DNA from: Bradyrhizobium diazoefficiens
Lineage (GTDB): Bacteria > Pseudomonadota > Alphaproteobacteria > Rhizobiales > Xanthobacteraceae
DNA length: 64,000 bases
Assembly (NCBI RefSeq): GCF_016616235.1
Contig: NZ_CP067100.1
Span: 5,639,001-5,703,000, forward strand
Reading direction: 5' to 3'
A program made the translations under genes and the position numbers. Below, one piece after another: positions 55,078 through 63,563 of this stretch (within the stretch, counting starts at the first letter, position 1; each line of letters begins with the position of its first letter). The notes under the pieces were generated by a model that saw only the letters and a list, made by a program, of their open reading frames with translations, was not told the origin of the DNA and made no database searches.

Positions 55078-56916
55078 ATGCTTCCGCGTGGCGTTTGCCT
55101 TACTAGTTTAGTGGTTGTCTCGATGCTGGCGGCGAGCGCCGGCGCGTTGGCTCAAGGACCTGGCCAGGGACATGGCAGGGGCGGGCCACCCGGCCCAGCC
55201 GCAGCGCCGGCAGCACCACCGGCCATGGCCCGTCCGGCGGCGCCGCCAGCCATGGCACGTCCGGCCGCGCCGGCATTCCATCCCCCGGCCATGCCGCAGC
55301 GACCGGCCATGGCGCCACATTCTGCGCCGCACATTGCCTCACCGCCACCGCGCCCGACCCCGCATTTCGCTGCACCGCCGCCGCGGGCGGCCCCGCACGT
55401 GGCGGCGCCGCGGCCTGAATTCCATCGGGCGCCGGGCCCACCGCAGCGCCCGGCCATGGCACCCCGGCCGACGCCACACATCGCCGCCCCCTCGCGGCCC
55501 AGCGGACCGCCGGCCGCGAGCGAGCGGCTGTCGCGGCGGGATCAGATCGAACAGCGCGCGCAACAGCGCCAACAGCAGATCCAGCAGCGCCAGCAGATGG
55601 TGCAGCAGCGCCAGCGCGAGATGCTGTCGCGCCAGACGACGGAACGCCAGACCCGCATCGATCGCCTGCAGCAGCGCGTGCAACAACTCCAGTCGCAGAA
55701 GCCGGAAGGCGCGCGCGCGTTGCGCGAGCAGCAACGAACGCTCCAGACGCAGAACCGTTTGCTTCAGCGTGAGCAGCGCGCGCAGCAAAGCGACCTGGCG
55801 CGCCAACAGCGGCTTGGACTACAAGCTCCGGCCGCGCGGGCCCCAGCTGCTGCCGCCACGGCCCAGGCCGCCGAGCGCGGGCGGTTTGCGGAGCGCTTCC
55901 GCGAGCAGGTCCCTGCGCAAGCGCAGGCGGCGCTCACCATCCGCCAGAGCGGCTGGGCTCCCCGGCAGGCCTGGCGCCACCGCCATCCCGCGGTATTCGT
56001 GGCTTGGCTTGGTCCCGTGTTCTGGCCTTATGCCTATTCCGACATTTTCGACTATACGTTCTGGTCCTATGCCTACGAGCCCGGCTATTGGGCGTACGCG
56101 TATGACGACTTCGTCGACACCGTGTTCTGGGGTGGTGACGGCCCCTATTCCGCCTATGCCAGCATCAGCCCGTATGATTACCCACAAGCCGGCGGCGGCG
56201 GCCGCGTTCGCCAGCGCGCCAGCGTGAGGCCGCGAACGCTACAGCAATTGTGCGGCACACCGGACAAGGGCCTGACGGCCTGGCCGCTTGGCGATATCGC
56301 CCGGGCGGTGCGGCCCACGCCCGAGCAGCGCGCGCTGCTCGACGAGTTGAAGGCTGCGGCCGCAAGAGCTGCCGATGTATTCAAGGATTCCTGTTCGGAG
56401 ACCTATGCCCTGACTCCCCCTGGCCGATTGCGGGCGATGATGAACCGCATCAGCGCGACGCTTGAAGCCGTCAAGATCGTGCGACCGGCACTGGAGAATT
56501 TCTACAACTCGCTCAGTGACGAGCAGCAGGCCAGCTTCAACGCGCTCGGTCCGAATGTCGGCGAGCGCTCGCCGCAACAGCAAGCCAGTGCCGAGGGCTG
56601 TGGCGATCCGAAATCCGGCCTGACGCAGTTGCCGATCCAAAGGATCGAGGCTGTGCTCCACCCCGCCGGCAAGCAGAAGGAGGCACTCGACCGCCTCAGT
56701 GAGGCGACAGCCAAGGGCGTTGAAGGCCTGCAGGCGGCCTGCCCGAACGATGTGCCGCTGACGCCGGTCGGACGGCTGGAAGCGATGCAGCACCGGCTCG
56801 AGGCCATGCTGGCCGCCGCCAAGCTGGTCGAGCCTGCCCTGGAGGAGTTCTATGCCATGCTGAGCAGCGAGCAGAAGGCGCGCTTCAACACGCTGCAACA
56901 GGTCGCAGGCCAATGA
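55078..56916 (+). CDS. Exported Spy/CpxP (LTXXQ)-like protein with duplicated C-terminal domain
   Basis: This 612-residue exported protein has a signal peptide (about 1-23, ending GALAQ). An alanine/proline-rich region with imperfect repeats such as PAMARPAAP follows, then a long glutamine/arginine-rich coiled coil and a tyrosine/tryptophan-rich segment (PVFWPYAYSDIFDYTFWSYAYEPGYWAYAYDD). Two tandem Spy-like domains close it. The first begins CGTPDKGLTAWPLGDI and the second CGDPKSGLTQLPIQRI; each ends with an F-N-x-L box after a conserved LxPxGRLxAM-type block. Spy proteins are periplasmic chaperones, but the role here is unknown. I chose ATG 55078 over a TTG at 55039 because the signal peptide starts there. 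Confidence 0.82.
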   Translation: MLPRGVCLTSLVVVSMLAASAGALAQGPGQGHGRGGPPGPAAAPAAPPAMARPAAPPAMARPAAPAFHPPAMPQRPAMAPHSAPHIASPPPRPTPHFAAPPPRAAPHVAAPRPEFHRAPGPPQRPAMAPRPTPHIAAPSRPSGPPAASERLSRRDQIEQRAQQRQQQIQQRQQMVQQRQREMLSRQTTERQTRIDRLQQRVQQLQSQKPEGARALREQQRTLQTQNRLLQREQRAQQSDLARQQRLGLQAPAARAPAAAATAQAAERGRFAERFREQVPAQAQAALTIRQSGWAPRQAWRHRHPAVFVAWLGPVFWPYAYSDIFDYTFWSYAYEPGYWAYAYDDFVDTVFWGGDGPYSAYASISPYDYPQAGGGGRVRQRASVRPRTLQQLCGTPDKGLTAWPLGDIARAVRPTPEQRALLDELKAAAARAADVFKDSCSETYALTPPGRLRAMMNRISATLEAVKIVRPALENFYNSLSDEQQASFNALGPNVGERSPQQQASAEGCGDPKSGLTQLPIQRIEAVLHPAGKQKEALDRLSEATAKGVEGLQAACPNDVPLTPVGRLEAMQHRLEAMLAAAKLVEPALEEFYAMLSSEQKARFNTLQQVAGQ

Positions 56917-57140
56917 GGGCGGCGGCGCGTTCTCGCGTTGCAATTTGCGCAGCGTCCAAACAACGCGGGGCGACGTAATCATCCTGCTTCAAAGCGCGAC
57001 GACACTAAGAATGGCACCGCTGCAGCCTCTGTGAGAGCGCAGTGGCACGGAACGCAAACGACAGCCTCGTTCTGACCTCACGCGGAGATGGTCTTCCGCC
57101 AGCATCATTCGTGTTGGCGATCGCTTGAGGCCGCTCTATC

Positions 57141-57329
57141 TCATTCGAGCCAATGGGGTTGCGTTGTCGTAAGTGAGTTGCATTGCTGGAAGTGAGAAGA
57201 CAATTCGAGCTCGGCCAGATGGTCCCAGTATTCTGCTTCTGCAAGCAGCTTCCATTTGTTCATGCTGTTGTACGCGGCCTGTTGCCGGCACAATGAGCTC
57301 ATCGCACGCAAACGCTGCACTCTCTCCAC
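57141..57329 (-). CDS. Small conserved hypothetical protein (62 aa)
   Basis: The frame starts at a GTG (57329) preceded at 6 nt by the very strong ribosome binding site GGAGGGAGG (57336-57344). The product (VERVQRLRAMSSLCRQQAAY, then helical KWKLLAEAEYWDHLAELELSSHFQQCN) is amphipathic, with a single potential helix pair and two cysteines. It resembles small Bradyrhizobium proteins I recall with an RLRAMxSLCRQQAAY start, but that memory is unverified. No function is known. It lies in an otherwise gene-poor, less GC-rich stretch. Confidence 0.6.
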   Translation of the reverse strand: MERVQRLRAMSSLCRQQAAYNSMNKWKLLAEAEYWDHLAELELSSHFQQCNSLTTTQPHWLE

Positions 57330-57490
57330 TGCGAACCTCCCTCCGCGCTTGCTTGCCTGCAAGCGCTTTTGTGTTGTCACAGCTTTGCAGATTGAATTGG
57401 TGAGCGATAGCCCGGTGTTTGACGGTGAAAATCGATGATAGCGCAATCGTTTGACTTTTCAGTCAGCTCCCATGCTGACGGCGCCCGGCC

Positions 57491-57571
57491 GGTCGACCGC
57501 CCTGGAGGAGGTCTACGCCACGCCGACCAGCGAGCAGAAGGGGCGCTTCAACACGCTGCAACAGGTCGCAA
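57491..57571 (+). pseudogene. Decayed duplicate of the 3' end of the LTXXQ-like gene
   Basis: About 80 bp match 56826-56906 at roughly 85% identity (shared stretch GCGCTTCAACACGCTGCAAC). In frame it reads ALEEVYATPTSEQKGRFNTL against ALEEFYAMLSSEQKARFNTL of the intact gene. The reading frame has no start and runs on without the parental stop. It is a duplicated gene end about 660 bp downstream of the parent. Confidence 0.75.
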
Positions 57572-57591
57572 AGGCCGTCGGGCCGCACTCT

Positions 57592-58455
57592 CTACACCAC
57601 CGTCTTGTGCCGCGCGATGCAGGTACGTAGCACCTCATCTATCGGCTTGCCCCACCAGTCATTCGAGAAGATTTCGATCTCCGAATAACTGGCAAAGCCC
57701 TGCGCCTCAACCGCTTCGCGCACCGATTTGATGTCGATGACGCCATCGCCCATCATGCCGCGATCGTTGAGGATGTCCCTGGTCGGCACCAGCCAGTCGC
57801 AGACATGGAAGGCAAGCAGGCGGTCCTTGCCGGCGCGGGCGATCTGGCCCATCAGCTCCGGGTCCCACCAGATGTGATAGACGTCGAGCGCGACGCCCAG
57901 CATGCCGCTGCGGCCGGGGTCGAGCCGGTCGCAGATGTCGAGCGCCTGCTTTGTGGTGTTCACGCAGGCGCGGTCGGCCGCGTAAGCCGGATGCAGCGGC
58001 TCGATCGCCAGCGGCAAATTTGCCTGTCTGGCGTAGTCGAGCATATCGGCAAGGGCTTCCTCGACCTGCCCGCGCGCGGCCACGATGTCCTTCGAAGGCT
58101 CGCTGCCCGGCCGCGAATATTGCGGCAGGCCGCCGACGACGAGGACGATGCAGGGCGCGCCCAGCGTCTTGGCTTCGTCCACGCAGCGCCGATTGTCGTC
58201 ACGCACCTCGCCCCGGCGCAAGGTATCAGAGGTGAACATGCCGCCGCGGCAATAGCCTGACAGATCGAGACCGGCGTCGCGCACGGCGCGCGCGGCGCGA
58301 TCGAGCCCGACGGCCGCAACCTGGTCGCGCCAGGGATCGATGGCGCGGATGTCGTGTCTGGCGCAGGCATCAACGATCTGAACAAGATCACCCTGCTTGC
58401 GGACGGTCGCCGTGTTCAGCGACAGCCAGCGATGGTCGGACGAAAAATCGCGCAT
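57592..58455 (-). CDS. Sugar phosphate isomerase/epimerase (TIM barrel)
   Basis: This 287-residue AP-endonuclease-2-type TIM barrel has metal-ligand style segments AIEPLHP, GVALDVYHIWW, AFHVCDW and YSEIEIF. Such proteins isomerise or epimerise sugars or inositol-like substrates. It overlaps the end of the DUF993 gene by one base and is the last gene of the catabolic operon. Its exact substrate cannot be read from sequence. Confidence 0.87.
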   Translation of the reverse strand: MRDFSSDHRWLSLNTATVRKQGDLVQIVDACARHDIRAIDPWRDQVAAVGLDRAARAVRDAGLDLSGYCRGGMFTSDTLRRGEVRDDNRRCVDEAKTLGAPCIVLVVGGLPQYSRPGSEPSKDIVAARGQVEEALADMLDYARQANLPLAIEPLHPAYAADRACVNTTKQALDICDRLDPGRSGMLGVALDVYHIWWDPELMGQIARAGKDRLLAFHVCDWLVPTRDILNDRGMMGDGVIDIKSVREAVEAQGFASYSEIEIFSNDWWGKPIDEVLRTCIARHKTVV

Positions 58456-59645
58456 CAGGATTCGATACCGTGGGTGGCGAGCACGGTCTTCATCCGCTGC
58501 GTCGCGAGTTCAGGATTGGCGAGCAAGCCGGCCTGATCGGCCAGACGGAACAGCTCGGCCAGATGCAGCGTGGAGCGCGTGCTCTCCTGGCCGCCGACCA
58601 TGGTGAAATGATCCTGGTGACCATTGAGATAGGCCATGAACACCACGCCGGTCTTGTAGAAACGTGTCGGCGCCTTGAAGATGTGACGCGACAGCGGCAC
58701 CGTCGGCCCGAGCACGTCGTGGAAGCCGGCCTCATCGCCTGCCGCGAGCCGCGACAGCGCGTAGGACGCCGCCGGCGCAATCGCATCGAAGATGCCGAGC
58801 AGCGCGTGCGAAAAGCCTTCGCCGTCGCCGGCGATCAGTTCGGCATAGTTGAAATCGTCGCCGGTATACATCTTGATGCGCTTGTCGAGGCGGCGGCGCA
58901 TGTCGATCTCGCGCTGCTTGTCGAGCAGCGAGACTTTCACGCCGTCGACCTTGGCGGCGTTGCCGTTGATGATCGCGACAGCCGTGTCCATCGCCTGGTC
59001 GAGATCTCTGCTGCCCCAATAGCCCGCCAGCGCCGGATCGAACATATCGCCGAGCCAGTGGATGATCACGGGCTGCGCTACCCCCGACAGCACGCGGTCA
59101 TAGACCTTGGCGTAATCGTCCGCGTTGCGGCCGAGCTTTGCGAGTGCGCGCGAGGCCATCAGGATGATGCGGCCGCCGACCTTCTCGACTGCCGAGATCT
59201 GCTCCTCGTAAGCGCGGATCACATCGTCGAGGCTCCTGGCGTCTTCCACCGCGAGATGGTCGGTGCCCGCACCGGAGAACACCAGCGCATTGCGGCGCTT
59301 GGCGGCCGACACCGAACGCTTGATCAGCTCCAGCGAAGTCGGCCAGTCCAGCCCCATGCCGCGCTGCGCGGTGTCCATCGCTTCGGCAACGCCGAGGCCG
59401 AGGTCCCAGACGTGCTCGCGGAAGGCGATGGTCTTGTCCCAGTCGACGGCCACCGACAACCAGGGATCGTTGTCCGCGAAGGGATCGGCGACCGTATGGA
59501 CCGCAGAGAACGCGATGCGGTTCAGCGGCCCCTCGAGCTTTGCGGGGAACGAGCGCGAGGCCGCGAGCCGATAGGTCTCGATCGAGCGGTCGGCCTTCGG
59601 CAGCTTCAGCGACAATGACGATATGGGCTGGACGGGTTTGTTCAT
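58455..59645 (-). CDS. DUF993/dihydrodipicolinate synthase-like aldolase
   Basis: This 396-residue TIM-barrel protein belongs to the DUF993 group, a branch of class I aldolases and dehydratases related to DapA. The conserved strand DGVKVSLLD (about 234-242) places a lysine where DapA has its Schiff-base lysine. HWLGDMFDPALAGYWGS and the N-terminal FSGAGTDHL are also characteristic. It probably cleaves or dehydrates a keto-sugar-like substrate. The start at 59645 excludes a repeat-derived extension to 59708. Confidence 0.85.
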   Translation of the reverse strand: MNKPVQPISSLSLKLPKADRSIETYRLAASRSFPAKLEGPLNRIAFSAVHTVADPFADNDPWLSVAVDWDKTIAFREHVWDLGLGVAEAMDTAQRGMGLDWPTSLELIKRSVSAAKRRNALVFSGAGTDHLAVEDARSLDDVIRAYEEQISAVEKVGGRIILMASRALAKLGRNADDYAKVYDRVLSGVAQPVIIHWLGDMFDPALAGYWGSRDLDQAMDTAVAIINGNAAKVDGVKVSLLDKQREIDMRRRLDKRIKMYTGDDFNYAELIAGDGEGFSHALLGIFDAIAPAASYALSRLAAGDEAGFHDVLGPTVPLSRHIFKAPTRFYKTGVVFMAYLNGHQDHFTMVGGQESTRSTLHLAELFRLADQAGLLANPELATQRMKTVLATHGIES

Positions 59646-59662
59646 GATTTCGAACCTCTCCC

Positions 59663-59748
59663 CGTCATTGCGAGCGAAGCGAAGCAATCCAGAATGCCTC
59701 CGCGGCAACGGTCTGGATTGCTTCGTTGCTTCGCTCCTCGCAATGACG
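59663..59748. repeat. 86-bp palindromic repeat, CGTCATTGCGAGCGAAGC class (copy 2)
   Basis: The ends CGTCATTG and CAATGACG are perfect complements, and the interior continues a near-perfect long stem. It matches the copy at 22471-22558. It lies between the Gfo/Idh/MocA and DUF993 genes, inside an operon. Confidence 0.85.
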
Positions 59749-59781
59749 GCTTGGCAAACATCAGGGCTTATCCAATCAACT

Positions 59782-60933
59782 TCAGGCCTTGATCGGGGCG
59801 ACGTCGATCCAGCGCCGCTCCTTCCAGCTCTTCAGCGCGCATTCGGCGAGCTGCACGCCCTTTGCGCCTTCGAGCAGCGTGAACTTGTAGGGCGCATCCT
59901 CGTAGACGTGGCGGATGAACATCTCCCACTGCTCCTTGAAGCCGTTATCGTAGCTGACGTTGTCGGGCATCTTCTGCCAGTCGCCGTAGAAGTCGTGCAG
60001 CCGCTTCTCGTCAGGATTCCACACCGGACGAGGCGTTGCCTGCCGCGCCTGGATCATGCAGTCGGTGAGGCCCGCGACCGCCGAGCCGAGCGTGCCGTCG
60101 ACCTGGAAAGTGACGAGGTCGTCGCGATAGACGCGCGTCACCCAGGACATGTTGATGTGGGCGATGACGCCACCTTCGAGCTGGAACGTTGCGTAAGCCG
60201 AGTCGTCCGCGGTCGCCTTGTACTTCTTGCCCTGCTCGTCAAAACGCTCGGGGATGTCGGTGTTGCCGATGCAGACCACGCTCTGGACGTTGCCGAACAG
60301 GTTGTCGAGCACGTAGCGCCAGTGGCAGACCATGTCCAGAATGATGCCGCCGCCGTCCTCTTCGCGGTAATTCCAGGACGGCCGCTGCGCTTCCTGCCAG
60401 CCGCCTTCGAACACCCAATAGCCGAACTCGCCGCGCACCGAGAGGATGCGGCCAAAGAAGCCGGAATCGCGCAGGAAGGCGATCTTCTTCAGGCCGGGCA
60501 GGAACAGCTTGTCCTGCACCGTGCCGTGCTTGACGCCCTTGGCGTTGGCGAGCTTGACGACCTCCAGCGCCTCTTCAAAGCTGGTCGCGATCGGCTTCTC
60601 GCAATAGACGTGCTTGCCGGCATTGATAGCCTGGGTCAGAAGGCCCGGCCGCGCCTGCGTTGTGGCGGCGTCGAAGAACATGGTGTCGTTCTGGTCGGCG
60701 AGCGCTGCGTCGAGATCGGTGGTCCAGCGCGTGATGTTGTAGCGCTTCGCGAGCGCCTCGACCTTGTCGGCGCTGCGGCCGACCAGGATCGGATCGGGCA
60801 TGATGCGGTCGCCGTTGTTCAGGCGGACGCCACCCTGGTCGCGGATCGCGACGATCGAGCGGATCAGATGCTGGTTGAGCCCCATGCGGCCGGTGACGCC
60901 GTTCATGATGAGGCCGAGGCGTTGGGTGGTCAT
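59782..60933 (-). CDS. Gfo/Idh/MocA family oxidoreductase
   Basis: This 383-residue NAD(P)-dependent oxidoreductase has an N-terminal Rossmann fold (GLIMNGVTGRMG) and the family signature EKPIATS at 112-118. The C-terminal domain contains SYDNGFKEQWEMFIRHV. Such enzymes oxidise sugars or polyols. It overlaps the end of the enolase-superfamily gene by 4 nt and is followed by the DUF993 gene after a repeat element. A ribosome binding site is present before the ATG. Confidence 0.9.
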   Translation of the reverse strand: MTTQRLGLIMNGVTGRMGLNQHLIRSIVAIRDQGGVRLNNGDRIMPDPILVGRSADKVEALAKRYNITRWTTDLDAALADQNDTMFFDAATTQARPGLLTQAINAGKHVYCEKPIATSFEEALEVVKLANAKGVKHGTVQDKLFLPGLKKIAFLRDSGFFGRILSVRGEFGYWVFEGGWQEAQRPSWNYREEDGGGIILDMVCHWRYVLDNLFGNVQSVVCIGNTDIPERFDEQGKKYKATADDSAYATFQLEGGVIAHINMSWVTRVYRDDLVTFQVDGTLGSAVAGLTDCMIQARQATPRPVWNPDEKRLHDFYGDWQKMPDNVSYDNGFKEQWEMFIRHVYEDAPYKFTLLEGAKGVQLAECALKSWKERRWIDVAPIKA

Positions 60934-62327
60934 GTCAACTGCTCCTGAAGTGATGTTGGCTGTTCGAGCGGGCGGAGCGCCGACCAGTCCGGATGGACCG
61001 ACGTCGCAAAGCCCCCTGTGTGAAGCGATCCCGTCAGGAGATCGCCGTCGTGAATGCTAAGACGGACGCCCTGCCCGGCATCGGTATAGAGATCGGGATG
61101 CGCGGCGGCGAAGGCCTGAGCTTCCCCGGCGGGCGTGTCGCCGAAACCGTCGACATAATGGTGGCCGTTGCGCTCGGCATGGATGACGCCGATGAAGGCG
61201 CCGAGCGCGAGATCCTGCTGCACGCCGAGACCCGCCTGGCAGGTCAGGTCCTCGCCGGTGACGAAGAACTTCTCGCCGCCCGCGCTCCATTTCGCAGCGC
61301 GCGTCGCGTTGACGATGGACTTGTAGAGCCCCTTGCACGATTTCGAGGAAATACCGCGATAGCCCAGCGCCCGCGCCGCGGGGAAAGCGTCGTAGGACTC
61401 GTCGGCCTCATCGATGATGAAGCCGCGCGCGGCCAGCGAGCCGAGCGGCGATTGCCTGGTGATATCGCGCGGCATCGGCTGCTCGACATAGAGCAGGCGC
61501 GAGGCGATCGTGCGCAGGGCGGAATCGCGATCGAGCCGGTCCATCAGCTCCTGCAGTGCGGCCAGATCGGCGTATTGCTCGTTCGCGTCGAGCGTCACCT
61601 TGTACTGGCGCCCCAGCGTATCGAGCTCCTTGCCGATGCGGGCCAGCCGTGACGCATCGGACGCGGGATCGCCCGACAGTTTCAGCTTGAAATAGTTCGC
61701 ACCGGCATTCTCGCGTGTATCGGCAACACCGCCCTTGCCTTCGACGGTATCGTCGAGGCCCACGGTATGCCTGATGGCGACGCGCGGCAGCGGCTTGCGG
61801 CCGCTGAGAAAAGCGGTGATGTCCGCGTCCTTCAGATCAGGCGAAAGCCGCGCGTCGATGCCGGCGATGTTGCCGGCCATCCCGTCGAAGAAGCTGGCCG
61901 CAACGCCGCGCAGCAGCGCATCGAGGATAGCCTTGTCGATCTCGGCCGGACCATAGGCCGCAGCAAGCGCCGGAATGTTCTTTGTCGCACAGGTCGCAAC
62001 CTGCGCGCCGATGCAGGAGGCATGCAGATCGAACGCCGTCAAAAATCCGGTCCGCGCCAGATAAAGTCCGCGCGCGATCTCCAGCGAGCGGCGCAAGCCG
62101 TCGATCGTCTGCACCGGCGACAGCTCCGGCCGCTTGTCGAACCATTTTGGCACCAGCAGCTCGGCGCTGGCGCCGACCGCGGTGCCCTTGCCCTCGACCT
62201 CGATCTCGACGCGCACGAACAGCTGCGGCGTCGCGTTGATGGTGATTGCGCCGAAGCGGAACGGCCGTGCGAAATGCACGGGACGTTCGAAGAAGGCGAT
62301 GTCTCGCAGCTTCAGGCGCGGGGACAT
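60930..62327 (-). CDS. Enolase-superfamily (mandelate racemase/dehydratase-like) protein
   Basis: This 465-residue protein has the enolase-superfamily layout. Candidate catalytic lysines are in NYFKLKLSG (214/216) and ISSKSCKGL (about 329). Metal ligands are suggested in LDANEQY (Asp 247), YVEQPMP (Glu 282) and IIDEADESYD (Asp 306). Members dehydrate, epimerise or racemise acid sugars. Its ATGA overlap with the Gfo/Idh/MocA gene supports a common pathway. The length is above the usual 370-400 residues, with an unusually long N-terminal domain. Confidence 0.8.
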   Translation of the reverse strand: MSPRLKLRDIAFFERPVHFARPFRFGAITINATPQLFVRVEIEVEGKGTAVGASAELLVPKWFDKRPELSPVQTIDGLRRSLEIARGLYLARTGFLTAFDLHASCIGAQVATCATKNIPALAAAYGPAEIDKAILDALLRGVAASFFDGMAGNIAGIDARLSPDLKDADITAFLSGRKPLPRVAIRHTVGLDDTVEGKGGVADTRENAGANYFKLKLSGDPASDASRLARIGKELDTLGRQYKVTLDANEQYADLAALQELMDRLDRDSALRTIASRLLYVEQPMPRDITRQSPLGSLAARGFIIDEADESYDAFPAARALGYRGISSKSCKGLYKSIVNATRAAKWSAGGEKFFVTGEDLTCQAGLGVQQDLALGAFIGVIHAERNGHHYVDGFGDTPAGEAQAFAAAHPDLYTDAGQGVRLSIHDGDLLTGSLHTGGFATSVHPDWSALRPLEQPTSLQEQLT

Positions 62328-62383
62328 GATCTTGCAACGAAACGAGGTACACTTGATGGGACCGGTGTGGCCGCGGGCGACTC

Positions 62384-62525
62384 ACCTCTCCCGCTTGCGG
62401 GAGAGGTCGGCACGTTCCGGGCGATGCGAAGCATCGTCCCGTGCCGGGTGAGGGTTCTCTCCTGTTGGGGGGTCTCGCAAGTGGAGGCACCCTCTCCCCA
62501 GCCCTCCCCCGCAAGCGGGGGAGGG
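62384..62525. repeat. Intergenic palindromic repeat, CCTCTCCCC class (copy 2)
   Basis: Hairpins are CCTCTCCCGC/GCGGGAGAGG (62385-62406), CGATGC/GCATCG (62422-62436) and CCCTCCCCC/GGGGGAGGG (62502-62525, CAAG core). This is the same modular build as 12083-12214. It fills most of the 241-nt gap between the ABC ATPase and the enolase-superfamily gene. Confidence 0.8.
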
Positions 62526-62568
62526 AGCGCACTGTCCGTGCGGTTGCCAGAGGTGACTCTCATCAACA

Positions 62569-63414
62569 CTAATCCAATGCACCCTGCGAGAAGAAATGCT
62601 TGCGGATGCGCTGCACGAGTTCCGTAAACACCGGGTCGGCCATCACGTCGAGCGAGCGCGGACGCGGCAGCGGCACGTCGTAGATCGCGGCGACCGCACC
62701 GGGGCGCTCGGTCATGACCAGCACGCGGTCCGCGAGGAACACGGCTTCCGGAATCGAATGCGTGATCAGCAGCACCGTCTTCCTGGTCTCGCGCTGGATC
62801 CGCATCAGCTCGACATTCATGCGCTCGCGCGTCAGCGCATCGAGCGCGCCGAACGGCTCGTCCATCAGCATGATTTTGGGGTCGTGCACCAGGGCGCGGC
62901 AGATCGAGGCGCGCTGCTGCATGCCGCCGGAAAGTTGCCAGGGCAGCTTCTTCTCGAACCCTTCGAGCCCGACCAGCTTCAACAGCGCCTTGGCACGCTC
63001 GAGATATTGCTGCCGCGGCAGCCGCTTCATGTCGATCGGCAGCATCACGTTGTTGAGGATATTGCGCCACGGCAGCAGCAGCGCGTTTTGGAAAACGATG
63101 CCGACATTGCCGTGCGGCGTCGTCACCTTCTCGCCTTCGACCAGGATCTCGCCCGATGTCGGCGGCAGCAATCCCGAGATCAGCTTGAGCAGCGTGGACT
63201 TGCCGCAGCCCGATGGGCCGACCACGACGAAGAACTCGCCGTCATTGATGTGGAAATCGAGCGGCCGCAGCGACGGCACGTCGCCGTCGCGCGTCCGATA
63301 GGTCTTCGACACGCCTGACAGCTTGATGCCCGACGTATCGCCGGCAGCCCGGTCACTCACCAGCCTCAGATGCGCGGCCGGCTGGACATCGATTGGTTTG
63401 GTCGCAGGGTTCAT
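62569..63414 (-). CDS. ABC transporter ATP-binding protein, NitT/TauT (SsuB/TauB-like) family
   Basis: This 281-residue ATPase has Walker A GPSGCGKSTLLKLISG, signature LSGGMQQRASICRAL and Walker B KIMLMDEPFGALD. The close match is to ATPases of nitrate, taurine, sulfonate and related importers. Its partners are the binding protein that runs off the right edge and a permease not present in the window. It heads toward the catabolic genes on the same strand, separated by a repeat. Confidence 0.92.
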   Translation of the reverse strand: MNPATKPIDVQPAAHLRLVSDRAAGDTSGIKLSGVSKTYRTRDGDVPSLRPLDFHINDGEFFVVVGPSGCGKSTLLKLISGLLPPTSGEILVEGEKVTTPHGNVGIVFQNALLLPWRNILNNVMLPIDMKRLPRQQYLERAKALLKLVGLEGFEKKLPWQLSGGMQQRASICRALVHDPKIMLMDEPFGALDALTRERMNVELMRIQRETRKTVLLITHSIPEAVFLADRVLVMTERPGAVAAIYDVPLPRPRSLDVMADPVFTELVQRIRKHFFSQGALD

Positions 63415-63429
63415 CGCAGCCCTCTACTC

Positions 63430-63547
63430 GTCGTCCCTGCGAACGCAGGGACCCATACGCCGTGCCGATGCGTTCGGGCACGCGGGTAGAGACCTTCCGT
63501 AACCATCAAGGCCGGTAGTGATGGGTCCCTGCTTTCGCAGGGGCGAC
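63430..63547. repeat. Palindromic repeat, CGTCCCTGCGAACGCAGGGAC class
   Basis: Two hairpins, GTCCCTGC/GCAGGGAC (63433-63452) and GTCCCTGC/GCAGGGG (63525-63543), bound a 72-nt middle. It fills the 149-nt gap between the binding-protein and ATPase genes. I recall this repeat as widespread in Bradyrhizobium. Confidence 0.8.
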
Positions 63548-63563
63548 AGGGGATATGTGTGGT

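Noticed and set aside
55115..56227. A 370-codon arginine-rich frame inside the Spy-like gene
   Set aside because: It is a +1 shadow of the proline/alanine and glutamine/arginine repeats. The in-phase frame has a signal peptide and two conserved domains.
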